A DNA stretch of 64,000 nt from Brevibacillus massiliensis (lineage in GTDB: Bacteria > Bacillota > Bacilli > Brevibacillales > Brevibacillaceae): positions 148,021 through 212,020 of the forward strand of contig NZ_HE978545.1 of the NCBI RefSeq assembly GCF_000311785.1, given 5' to 3'. Below the pieces are notes generated by a model. That model had not been told where the DNA came from. It worked only from the letters and a program-made list of their open reading frames with translations, and ran no database searches. The position numbers and the translations under genes were made by a program. Shown piece by piece: positions 36,625-44,878 of the stretch (its first letter is position 1; each line of letters opens with the position of its first letter).

Positions 36625-37204
36625 CAAGCTGAAAAGCGTAATCGAAGGGTTGCTGTTTCTGGCCGGAGACGAAGGGATAGACGCCAAACAGATCGGCGAG
36701 ATCATCGAGCTGCCCGAGGATACCGTCGTCGACCTGATTGAAGACATGAAAGCGGACTTCCGCCGACAAGGGCGCGGCATTCAGATTGTCGAGGTCGCCA
36801 GAGCCTACCAATTTACCACCTTGCAGGAGCACGCCCCCTATTTCGAGCGGATGGCCTCATCACCCGGCCATTCCACGCTGTCACAGGCAGCCCTGGAGAC
36901 GTTGGCGATCATCGCCTACAAACAGCCGATCACTCGCTCGGAGATCGAGGAGATCCGGGGCGTAAAGTGTGAAAAGGCACTAAATACGCTCTTGTCCAAG
37001 CAGCTCATCCGGGAAACCGGCAGAGCGGAAGGAATCGGCCGCCCGATCCTCTACGGAACCACCAAAGAGTTTTTGGAGCATTTCGGGCTGAGGCAATTGG
37101 CCGATCTGCCTGCAGCGCCCGAGGGGCTTAGCGTCGAAGAAGCTGAAAGCGAAGTTGCCGCCTTGTTTGGCAAGGCATCCGCAAACGACGTTGTACCGGA
37201 GTAG
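36614..37204 (+). CDS. scpB: segregation and condensation protein B
   Basis: 196 residues with two winged-helix domains ('IEGLLFLAGDEGIDAKQIGE' and 'LSQAALETLAIIAYKQPITR'), the ScpB signature. It binds the ScpA kleisin as a dimer. ATG 36614 (GGAGG 8 nt upstream) is preferred over GTG 36605 and ATG 36608, which overlap that ribosome site. Confidence 0.94.
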   Translation: MDYDKLKSVIEGLLFLAGDEGIDAKQIGEIIELPEDTVVDLIEDMKADFRRQGRGIQIVEVARAYQFTTLQEHAPYFERMASSPGHSTLSQAALETLAIIAYKQPITRSEIEEIRGVKCEKALNTLLSKQLIRETGRAEGIGRPILYGTTKEFLEHFGLRQLADLPAAPEGLSVEEAESEVAALFGKASANDVVPE

Positions 37205-37232
37205 GTTGAGGTACTACAGAATGACTCGTCCC

Positions 37233-37240
37233 CATATACT
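37233..37240 (+). promoter_or_regulatory. possible sigma-E -10 element of dacB
   Basis: CATATACT fits CATAnnnT of sigma-E -10 boxes and lies 39 bp before dacB, a sigma-E gene in B. subtilis. No clear -35 was found. Confidence 0.4.
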
Positions 37241-37278
37241 TGTACCATAACAAGTGATGCAAAGATGGGGAGGACATT

Positions 37279-38451
37279 ATGAAGTACCTGAACCGCATAT
37301 CCGGCGCACTCGTCGTTTTTCTTTTGTTTCAGGGATTGTTCGTCCCGCTGAAGGCGGCCCATGCGTCGAGCCAACCTTCGAAAATATCTGCCGAAGCTGC
37401 CGCACTGATCGATGTCGCGTCAGGGCGCATTTTGTATAAGAAAAACGCGGATAAAAAGATGCGGATCGCCAGCTTGACAAAAACGATGACGGCGATCGTG
37501 GCGATTGAATCGGCCAATCTCAGCGATGTCGTCACCGTACCGAAAAGCGCGGTCGGGGTGGCAGGCTCTTCAATTTACCTCAAACAAGGGGAGCGGCTTA
37601 CTCTGGAGGAATTGCTGTACGGGTTGATGCTGCGGTCAGGAAACGATTCCGCCGTGGCGATAGCCGAGCATGTCGGCGGTTCTGTTCCCGGATTTGCTTT
37701 CATGATGAACGAAAAAGCGGCGATGATTGGCATGACCCATACGAATTTCACCAATCCGCACGGGCTCGACGACAGCAACTTGCACTACTCCACTGCCGAA
37801 GATATGGTGAAGCTGTCTGCCTATGCGTTGAAAAATCCGGAGTTTCAAAAGATCGTCTCCACCAAGGTGAAAACGATCTCCTGGGAAGGGGAGGATTGGG
37901 GCAGAAGGCTCTTAAACAAAAACAAACTGCTCTTTATGTACAAAGGCGCAGACGGGGTCAAAACGGGCTATACCAGGCTGGCAAAACGCTGTCTGGCTTC
38001 TTCCGCCACCCGGGACGGCCGCCAATTGGCTGTGGTTACTCTAAATGCCCCGGACGATTGGCAGGATTCCATGAGCCTGTTGGATTGGGGATTCAAACAA
38101 TTTCAGCCGGTGAAAGTGGTGCAAAAGGGCGAACCTGTGGAACCTGAGGTGACGATTGAGCGGAAGCAGGACGATCTCGTGTTCGTCACGATGAATGAGT
38201 TTAACTACCCGTTAACGGAAGAAGAGGTGCCCAGTATCCAATCCAAGGTTCAATTGTTTGAGCGCAGCGCCGTACCGGCGATGATCGGCAAACATGTCGG
38301 ATTTTTGCAAATTTATTTAGGCAGCGCACTGATTGGCAAAGTGCCGCTTACCGTGCAGCAGACCGCGACCGGCGTGCATATAAACCGACACGTTCCTGCT
38401 TTTGTCAATACCATATGGGAAATTATGGCAGGAGGGATTCTACGTGCTTAA
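37279..38451 (+). CDS. dacB: D-alanyl-D-alanine carboxypeptidase, sporulation type
   Basis: 390 residues: signal peptide (cut near 'AAHAS'), active-site S65-L-T-K68, 'LRSGNDS' and 'GVKTGYT', then a beta-rich C-terminal domain and a terminal anchor helix. In B. subtilis DacB trims stem peptides in the cortex from the mother cell side. It is cotranscribed with spmA-spmB, which fits here: spmA starts 8 bp before its stop. Confidence 0.93.
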   Translation: MKYLNRISGALVVFLLFQGLFVPLKAAHASSQPSKISAEAAALIDVASGRILYKKNADKKMRIASLTKTMTAIVAIESANLSDVVTVPKSAVGVAGSSIYLKQGERLTLEELLYGLMLRSGNDSAVAIAEHVGGSVPGFAFMMNEKAAMIGMTHTNFTNPHGLDDSNLHYSTAEDMVKLSAYALKNPEFQKIVSTKVKTISWEGEDWGRRLLNKNKLLFMYKGADGVKTGYTRLAKRCLASSATRDGRQLAVVTLNAPDDWQDSMSLLDWGFKQFQPVKVVQKGEPVEPEVTIERKQDDLVFVTMNEFNYPLTEEEVPSIQSKVQLFERSAVPAMIGKHVGFLQIYLGSALIGKVPLTVQQTATGVHINRHVPAFVNTIWEIMAGGILRA

Positions 38452-39034
38452 TCTGATCTGGCTGGGGCTCATACTGATCAGCGTAGTCGTCGCAGCATTC
38501 AACGGGCGGATCGAGGTGATCAGCCAGGCTTCGTTCGAAGGAGCGAAGACCGGGGTGACGGTCTGCTTCGGCTTGCTGAGCATCCTCGTCTTCTGGATGG
38601 GCATGATGAAAATCGCAGAAAAATCCGGGCTGCTGCATCTGCTGAGCAAGCTTCTCTCACCCGTCGTCGGCCGGTTGTTTCCCGACGTGCCAAAAGGGCA
38701 TCCAGCCCTTGGCTACATCATGTCGAACATGAGCGCCAATATTCTGGGATTGGGAAATGCGGCTACGCCGATGGGCCTCAAAGCGATGGAAGAACTGCAA
38801 AAACTGAATCCCGACAAAAACACAGCCTCGGCGTCGATGTGTACGCTGCTGGCGATCAATACGGCCAGCATCACGCTGATACCGACGACGATCATTGCCA
38901 TTCGCATGCAGTACGGCTCCAGCCAGCCCGTTGAGATCGTCGGCACGACCCTGATCGCCTCCTTCATTGCGACCGTCTTCGCCCTGCTGCTGGACAGGTG
39001 GTATCGGCACCGGTACCGCAAGCGCCAGAGATAG
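38444..39034 (+). CDS. spmA: spore maturation protein A
   Basis: 196-residue membrane protein with nucleoside-transporter-gate-like segments ('LGYIMSNMSANILGLGNAAT', 'ASMCTLLAINTASITLIPTT'). With SpmB it affects core dehydration in Bacillus. GTG 38444 is chosen with AGGAGGG 7 nt upstream; ATG 38402 lies inside dacB. Confidence 0.92.
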   Translation: MLNLIWLGLILISVVVAAFNGRIEVISQASFEGAKTGVTVCFGLLSILVFWMGMMKIAEKSGLLHLLSKLLSPVVGRLFPDVPKGHPALGYIMSNMSANILGLGNAATPMGLKAMEELQKLNPDKNTASASMCTLLAINTASITLIPTTIIAIRMQYGSSQPVEIVGTTLIASFIATVFALLLDRWYRHRYRKRQR

Positions 39035-39045
39035 GAGGGGACGAT

Positions 39046-39579
39046 TTGTACGGATTAATCTCACTCCTCTCCCTTTGGGCCATCCCTGTCCTGCTCGCTT
39101 TTATCCTCGTCCATGCCTGGTCGCGGCGGGTGCCGGTGTACGAGACTTTCGTCGAAGGAGCGAGAGGAGGGCTGGTGACCTCGATCAAAATCATGCCCCA
39201 TCTGGTGGCGATGATGGTGGCGATTACCCTGTTCCGCGAGTCAGGGGCGATGGAACTACTGCTTGGCAGCTTGCGGCCGCTCTTGCAGTGGCTCCACGTT
39301 CCCTCGGAAATCGTGCCGCTCGCACTGATGCGTCCCCTCTCAGGAACCGGCTCGCTGGCGATCACGACTGACTTGATCGCCCAGTACGGCCCGGATTCGC
39401 TGCTCGGCCGACTGGCCTCCACGATGCAGGGGAGCACGGATACCACCCTATACGTGCTGACCGTCTACTTTGGCGCGGTGGGGATTCGCAACGGCGCCTA
39501 CGCGCTGAAGGTGGGACTCTGGTCTGACCTGGCGGGTGTGGTCGCTTCGCTGATTGTCGTTTACCTGGTGTTTGGGTAA
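39046..39579 (+). CDS. spmB: spore maturation protein B
   Basis: 177-residue membrane protein of the same gate-domain family as SpmA ('EGARGGLVTSIKIMPHLVAM', 'MRPLSGTGSLAITTDLIAQY', 'MQGSTDTTLYVLTVYFG'). TTG 39046 follows AGGAGGGG; the ATG-like starts upstream overlap spmA. Ends the dacB-spmA-spmB operon. Confidence 0.92.
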   Translation: MYGLISLLSLWAIPVLLAFILVHAWSRRVPVYETFVEGARGGLVTSIKIMPHLVAMMVAITLFRESGAMELLLGSLRPLLQWLHVPSEIVPLALMRPLSGTGSLAITTDLIAQYGPDSLLGRLASTMQGSTDTTLYVLTVYFGAVGIRNGAYALKVGLWSDLAGVVASLIVVYLVFG

Positions 39580-39620
39580 CCCGATTCACGATCGCAATGG
39601 TGAATCGGGTTGTTCTTTTT
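39578..39620 (+). terminator. Rho-independent terminator after spmB
   Basis: AACCCGATTCAC pairs perfectly with GTGAATCGGGTT (12 bp), then TGTTCTTTTT; the stem begins inside the spmB stop codon. Confidence 0.85.
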
Positions 39621-39689
39621 GTGCCGCCATAGCCGTAGAGTTGTCCTCGTTCCCGGAAATGGGTATGATGAGTAGGAGGTGAACCGGGT

Positions 39690-40433
39690 ATGGAACGCTT
39701 GCAAAAAGTACTCGCACAAGCGGGTGTGGCCTCTCGCCGCCGCTGTGAAGAACTGATCAAACAGGGACGGGTCGAGGTAAATGGAACAGTTATACGCGAA
39801 TTGGGAACCAAGGTAGATCCGCTTCGCGATCGCATCGCTGTCGATGGACGGCAGATTCGCCGGGAAGAACATCTCTACCTACTGCTCAACAAGCCGAAGG
39901 GCGTGATTACCAGCTTGTCTGATCCCCAGGGCCGCCGGGTGGTGACTGATTTGCTGACCGGGATCGACGAGCGGGTGTATCCGGTGGGACGTCTGGACTA
40001 TGACACCTCCGGATTGCTGCTGTTGACGAACGACGGCGATCTCGCCAACCGCCTGGCCCATCCTTCTTATGAAATAGACAAGGTGTACCGGGCGTGGGTG
40101 CGGGGCATCCCGAGTGAAGACAAGCTCCGCCGCCTGGCCGAGGGAGTCCGGCTGGAAGACGGGATGACCGCTCCGGGACAGGCCAGCCTGGTTGTAGCGG
40201 ACCGCAGCCGAAACCGGGCGCTGATCGAATTGACCATTCATGAAGGAAAAAACAGGCAGGTTCGCCGGATGTGCGAAGCCATCGGTCATCCGGTCCTGGA
40301 GCTGGAGCGAATCAGGCTGGGTTTTCTCACGTTGGAGGGGCTGAAAAAGGGAAGATTCCGCCATCTGACCGACGAAGAGGTGGCCCGGCTGCAAAAGGAA
40401 CTGGCCGGCAGCCGTACGGCATCGCGCCGGTAG
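39690..40433 (+). CDS. rluB: rRNA pseudouridine synthase, RsuA/RluB family
   Basis: 247 residues. N-terminal S4 RNA-binding domain ('MERLQKVLAQAGVASRRRCE') and the catalytic signature 'GRLDYDTSGLLLLTNDGDLA' with the nucleophilic aspartate. Modifies a uridine in 23S rRNA (position equivalent to 2605 in RluB). Stands between spmB and resA as in Bacillus (ypuL). Confidence 0.93.
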   Translation: MERLQKVLAQAGVASRRRCEELIKQGRVEVNGTVIRELGTKVDPLRDRIAVDGRQIRREEHLYLLLNKPKGVITSLSDPQGRRVVTDLLTGIDERVYPVGRLDYDTSGLLLLTNDGDLANRLAHPSYEIDKVYRAWVRGIPSEDKLRRLAEGVRLEDGMTAPGQASLVVADRSRNRALIELTIHEGKNRQVRRMCEAIGHPVLELERIRLGFLTLEGLKKGRFRHLTDEEVARLQKELAGSRTASRR

Positions 40434-40463
40434 ATCGTTCAAAATCTGTTCATAAATGTTGTG

Positions 40464-40491
40464 TTGGCTGCATTTTTTACAAGGCTATAAT
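40464..40491 (+). promoter_or_regulatory. probable promoter of the res operon
   Basis: TTGGCT, 16-nt spacer, TATAAT, about 65 bp before resA. No convincing ResD site was found. Confidence 0.5.
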
Positions 40492-40556
40492 AAAGTCGGA
40501 GTTAAAAGATGTCATGGTTCATTTGTTGAAACCGTATACGAATAGGAGAATGTGTG

Positions 40557-41078
40557 ATGAACAAACAAAGTCGCACACCAATCCGAATCGCCATTCTCGG
40601 TGTGTTGCTTGTCGCACTCGTCTTTGCCATTTACTCGAGCTACGCGAAATCGGGTGAGGTGGAGATAGGAGATGCGGCGCCAAACTTCAGCTTGATGCAG
40701 CTCGACGGCACACCTTTGAAGCTGTCTGACCTGCAAGGGAAAGCTGTCCTGCTCAACTTCTGGGCCAGTTGGTGTGATCCTTGCAAGGCAGAGATGCCCG
40801 ATCTGGAAAAAGAGTACGGCAAATGGAAGGATAAAGGTCTGGTCGTCGTCGGTGTAAATATTGGCGAAACACCTCTCATTGTAAATCAGTTCGTGGAACC
40901 CAGGGGCCTTACCTTCCCAATCTTATTGGACGCCAAGAACGAGATTACCAAGCTGTACAACATCGGGCCGATCCCGACGTCATTCTTTATTGATGCCGAG
41001 GGAAAAGTTGTGGACAAAGTAGTTGGCCAGATGAACGAAGCGATCATCGAGAACAAGGTGGCTAAAATTTTGCGGTAA
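40557..41078 (+). CDS. resA: thiol-disulfide oxidoreductase ResA
   Basis: 173 residues: N-terminal membrane anchor (about residues 10-29) and an extracytoplasmic thioredoxin domain with active site C73-D-P-C76 (B. subtilis ResA has CEPC) and Glu79. It reduces the haem-binding CxxCH cysteines of apocytochrome c before haem attachment by ResBC. ATG 40557 (AGGAG 8 nt upstream) rather than GTG 40554. Confidence 0.93.
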   Translation: MNKQSRTPIRIAILGVLLVALVFAIYSSYAKSGEVEIGDAAPNFSLMQLDGTPLKLSDLQGKAVLLNFWASWCDPCKAEMPDLEKEYGKWKDKGLVVVGVNIGETPLIVNQFVEPRGLTFPILLDAKNEITKLYNIGPIPTSFFIDAEGKVVDKVVGQMNEAIIENKVAKILR

Positions 41079-41091
41079 GTGAGGAGCCGAT

Positions 41092-42810
41092 ATGGACCAA
41101 ACTGATCTCGACCAAGTCAAATGCGAATGCGGACATGCCAATCCGGTTGGCACGCTGCTGTGCGAGTCCTGCGGAAAGCCGCTTGACCAGTCGGAGGAGC
41201 CGGATGGGGAGAAGCAGGCCCGACATGAGTTTCCGGACATGCGCTATGAAGGAATGGCCCGTCGTTCACAGACCTACAACAAAAGCATCGTCGACCGTAT
41301 CTGGAACTTTTTCTCGTCAGTAAAAATTGCGGTGTGGATGATCGTCATCACCTTGATTGCCTGTGCGCTCGGGACGGTTTTTCCGCAGGAGCAGTACATC
41401 CCCGTACCCGTTCCGACAGAGGCGGACGTCGCGCAGTTCTATGAAAAAACGTATGGCGTGCTGGGAAAGATTTACTATGCGCTCGGATTTCACAATCTCT
41501 TCGATTCCTGGTGGTTTGTTACTCTTCTGGTAATGATTGGGATGTCGCTTGTGATCTGCAGCCTCGACCGTGTCATTCCCTTGTACAAGGCGCTCTCCAA
41601 GCCGCGGGTAAACCCCCACGAGTCCTTTTTAAAAGGGCAAAAACTGCGCGGTGAGGCAGTTGTCACAGACGATCTCGATGCCCGGAAGGTTCTGCCGGAA
41701 GCAGCCGCGCTGCTGAAAAAGAAAGGCTATCGGACCTATCAGGAAGGGACATCGCTGTTGGGAGAAAAAGCCCGGTTTAGCAGGTGGGGTCCCTATATCA
41801 ACCACATCGGATTGATCATCTTTCTGCTCGGGACACTGATGCGGAGCCTGCCGGGCATGTATTTGAACGAGTTTGCCTGGATCCGCGAAGGCGAAACCGT
41901 CCCGCTCAAAGGCACCCCCTACTACGCCAAAAGCGTCAGTGCCAAAGTAGACTACTACTCGGAAGACGAGTTTCCGGAAAAGCTGGATCTGCGGGGTGGC
42001 GTCATCGCCAAGAACTATCAGACCGATATCATACTCTATCGCAATGAAAATGCAGACCTGCCCGGGGCCGAACCGAAGTTGACAAAGCTGAAGGAAGGAA
42101 TCGCGACGGTCAACCACCCGTTCACGTACGAAGACCTGAGTCTGTTTCAATCTTCCCTGCTGCCGATGCAGCTGAGGGCGCTCAATTTCACGCTGGTTGA
42201 TCAGAAGGCAGGGAATAAGGAGCTTGGCAAAATCAAGTTGGACTTGTTTTCTCCCGTTGCCGAACAAAAGGTGGCTGATGGCATTAGTGTCCGGGTGATT
42301 GCCTATTTTCCCGACTTTTATCTGAACAAGGAAGGGAAGCCGGATACCAAAACGGGTCAGCCGAACAACCCGATGTTTGCTTTGGAAATCAGGAATGCAG
42401 ACGGGACTCCGCCGGAAAAGCTGGTATATGTGCAGGGCGGCACGATCAGCGACAAGGCGGACGCTCGCTACACGCTGGGAATTGAAAAACCCGACTTCTA
42501 CAACCTGACTGGCCTGATGGTACGAAAAGACAAAATGATGCCAATGATCTACTTTGGCAGCGTCATCTTCCTTATTGGCGTAGCGATGGGTCTATACTGG
42601 CAGCACCGCCGGATCTGGGTTCATTTTGCCGGCGATCGCCTCTACATCGCGGGGCATACAAACAAAAACTGGTTTGGGCTGCGCAAAGAAGTCGAGTTCT
42701 TGACGACTCGCATGAATCTACCGGTACAGCTGGTTTTGGATTCCGCCAAACCCGCCAAAAAGAAACGGGAAACGGGCGAATCCAAAGAGACCGCAAAACA
42801 GAATGGTTGA
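41092..42810 (+). CDS. resB: cytochrome c biogenesis protein ResB
   Basis: 572 residues. An N-terminal zinc-ribbon-like segment (CxC...CxxC: 'CECGHANPVGTLLCESC', residues 11-27) precedes the conserved 'YNKSIVDRIWNFFSSVKIAV'. Four membrane segments flank a large external domain. With ResC it forms the system II haem export and ligation complex. Follows resA by 13 bp. Confidence 0.93.
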   Translation: MDQTDLDQVKCECGHANPVGTLLCESCGKPLDQSEEPDGEKQARHEFPDMRYEGMARRSQTYNKSIVDRIWNFFSSVKIAVWMIVITLIACALGTVFPQEQYIPVPVPTEADVAQFYEKTYGVLGKIYYALGFHNLFDSWWFVTLLVMIGMSLVICSLDRVIPLYKALSKPRVNPHESFLKGQKLRGEAVVTDDLDARKVLPEAAALLKKKGYRTYQEGTSLLGEKARFSRWGPYINHIGLIIFLLGTLMRSLPGMYLNEFAWIREGETVPLKGTPYYAKSVSAKVDYYSEDEFPEKLDLRGGVIAKNYQTDIILYRNENADLPGAEPKLTKLKEGIATVNHPFTYEDLSLFQSSLLPMQLRALNFTLVDQKAGNKELGKIKLDLFSPVAEQKVADGISVRVIAYFPDFYLNKEGKPDTKTGQPNNPMFALEIRNADGTPPEKLVYVQGGTISDKADARYTLGIEKPDFYNLTGLMVRKDKMMPMIYFGSVIFLIGVAMGLYWQHRRIWVHFAGDRLYIAGHTNKNWFGLRKEVEFLTTRMNLPVQLVLDSAKPAKKKRETGESKETAKQNG

Positions 42811-42846
42811 GTGATAGTCATCGCTTCATAAGGAGGGTCATCGTAC

Positions 42847-44070
42847 TTGGATTATCTAAAACTTAGTGACAACCTGCTGCTGATTTCGTTTTTTATCTAC
42901 CTGATCGCCTCGATCGTATTCACCGTGGCGATCACCGGGAAGCGCTGGGCCAATCGTGACCCTGAACTGCATACCAAAAGGTACGGCAGCATCGGCTTCA
43001 TCATTACGGTAGTCGGTTTTCTCTCCCAATTGGGCTATGTGGTCACCCGCTGGATCGGCGGCGGCCACAGCCCTACCAGCAACATGTTTGAATTCATGGC
43101 ATTCCTTTCGTTTACGATCATCTTTGCCTTCCTGGTTTTGTATGCCATCTACAGATTGCCTGTCCTGGGCCTCTTTGCAGTGCCGCTCGGTTTGATCATG
43201 CTGGCTTACGCCAGTGTGTTTCCGCGCGAAGTCACGCCGCTGATCCCGCCACTTCAAAGCTACTGGCTGAAAATTCACGTCACGACCGCCGCGCTGGGCG
43301 AGGGGATCCTGTCGATCGGGTTTGCCGCCGGGTTAATCTATCTCGTTCGCACCGTCGATCAGAAAGTCAAAAGCAAGAGCACCTTCTGGCTGGAATTCGT
43401 GCTTAGCACGGTTCTTATGCTGATTGGCTTCATCATCATCGTCTCTATCTACGCCGGGTTGGATCAAAAGACTTCGTTCGAATTTCCGCAGTACAAGGAC
43501 GGTCAAGTGCAGAGCACCCAAAACGTGGACTATGTCCTGCCTGCGATCGTAGCGCCTTACGATTCCAAGATCACCAAACAGGGACCGATGACTCCGCTGT
43601 TTGAAGCCCCGTCCTGGATGGAAGGGAAAGATGCGGCACGCAAGCTGAATACCCTGATCTGGTCGATCATCACCGGACTAATCCTCTACGGCCTGCTTCG
43701 GTTGATTTTGCGCAAGCGCTTGGCGGCCGCCATGCAGCCCTGGCTGGAAGACATCGATCCCGATCTCATCGACGAGATCAGCTACCGGGCGATTGCCATC
43801 GGGTATCCCGTCTATACGTTGGGCGCGCTTGTCTTCGCGATGATTTGGGCAGCGGAAGCCTGGGGCCGCTTCTGGGGTTGGGATCCCAAAGAGGTCTGGG
43901 CCCTGATCGTCTGGCTGTTCTACAGCGCCTACCTGCATCTTCGCTTGTCAAGAGGCTGGCTGGGGACGAAGTCGGCGTGGATGTCCGTGATTGGATTTGT
44001 TATCATATTAATTACACTGGTCGTAGTCAACCTGGTCATTGCCGGATTACACTCTTACGCCGGAGTATAG
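42847..44070 (+). CDS. resC: cytochrome c biogenesis protein ResC (CcsA family)
   Basis: 407-residue membrane protein with several helices and the haem-handling WWD motif 'WGRFWGWDPKEVWALIVW' near the C-terminus, plus conserved histidines outside the membrane. Start is TTG 42847 with AAGGAGG 10 nt upstream. Partner of ResB. A stem-loop separates it from resD. Confidence 0.93.
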   Translation: MDYLKLSDNLLLISFFIYLIASIVFTVAITGKRWANRDPELHTKRYGSIGFIITVVGFLSQLGYVVTRWIGGGHSPTSNMFEFMAFLSFTIIFAFLVLYAIYRLPVLGLFAVPLGLIMLAYASVFPREVTPLIPPLQSYWLKIHVTTAALGEGILSIGFAAGLIYLVRTVDQKVKSKSTFWLEFVLSTVLMLIGFIIIVSIYAGLDQKTSFEFPQYKDGQVQSTQNVDYVLPAIVAPYDSKITKQGPMTPLFEAPSWMEGKDAARKLNTLIWSIITGLILYGLLRLILRKRLAAAMQPWLEDIDPDLIDEISYRAIAIGYPVYTLGALVFAMIWAAEAWGRFWGWDPKEVWALIVWLFYSAYLHLRLSRGWLGTKSAWMSVIGFVIILITLVVVNLVIAGLHSYAGV

Positions 44071-44088
44071 ATGATATGATTGCATGAT

Positions 44089-44130
44089 CGAAAAGCTGGT
44101 TTTTATGCCAGCTTTTCGGTATATCTTTTT
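44089..44130 (+). terminator. stem-loop between resC and resD
   Basis: CGAAAAGCTGG pairs perfectly with CCAGCTTTTCG (11 bp), then GTATATCTTTTT. It may partly separate resABC from resDE; the T-run is offset by six bases. Confidence 0.65.
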
Positions 44131-44161
44131 GTCCATTTCCTTTAAGAGGTGATTAGTCCTT

Positions 44162-44878
44162 ATGGAAAAAGAAGCGAAAATTCTGGTAGTGGACGACGAA
44201 GAAAGGATTCGCCGTTTGCTCCGAATGTACCTGGAACGCGAAAATTTCGAGATCGATGAAGCCGAACAGGGCGAGGAAGCGCTGGGCATGGCGCTGGCAA
44301 CCGACTATGATCTGATCTTGCTCGATTTGATGCTGCCGGGGATGGACGGCATGGAGGTCTGCCAGAAGATCAGAGAGCGGAAGGCGACGCCGATCATCAT
44401 GCTGACCGCAAAAGGGGAAGAGGCAAACCGCGTGCAAGGTTTCGAAGCCGGCGCGGATGACTACGTCGTCAAACCGTTCAGCCCGCGTGAAGTCGTCTTC
44501 CGGGTGAGGGCGATTTTGCGCCGTTCATCGGCTACGGCTTATCTGCGGACTGATACCGTGGCAAGCCACACGATCTTGGTCTTCCAGGATTTGACGATCG
44601 ACCACGATGCCCACAAGGTGACGGCCAACGGGCAGGAGATCAACCTGACCCCGAAGGAGTACGAATTGCTCTACTACCTGGCTCAGTCGCCGGACAAGGT
44701 GTTCTCCCGCGAAGAACTGCTGAAGGACGTCTGGCACTACGATTTCTTCGGCGATTTGCGCACGGTTGACACCCACATCAAACGGCTGCGCGAAAAGCTG
44801 AACAAAGTCTCTCCCGAGGCGGCCCAGATGATTGCCACCGTCTGGGGTGTTGGCTACAAGCTTGAGGTGCCGAAGTAA
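44162..44878 (+). CDS. resD: response regulator ResD
   Basis: 238 residues, OmpR family. Receiver domain with Asp11-Asp12, phosphoacceptor Asp55 ('LILLDLMLPGMDG') and Lys in 'DDYVVKPFS'; C-terminal winged helix ('LLKDVWHYDFFGDLRTVDTH'). Controls aerobic and anaerobic respiration genes with ResE. resE begins on the base after its stop codon. Confidence 0.95.
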   Translation: MEKEAKILVVDDEERIRRLLRMYLERENFEIDEAEQGEEALGMALATDYDLILLDLMLPGMDGMEVCQKIRERKATPIIMLTAKGEEANRVQGFEAGADDYVVKPFSPREVVFRVRAILRRSSATAYLRTDTVASHTILVFQDLTIDHDAHKVTANGQEINLTPKEYELLYYLAQSPDKVFSREELLKDVWHYDFFGDLRTVDTHIKRLREKLNKVSPEAAQMIATVWGVGYKLEVPK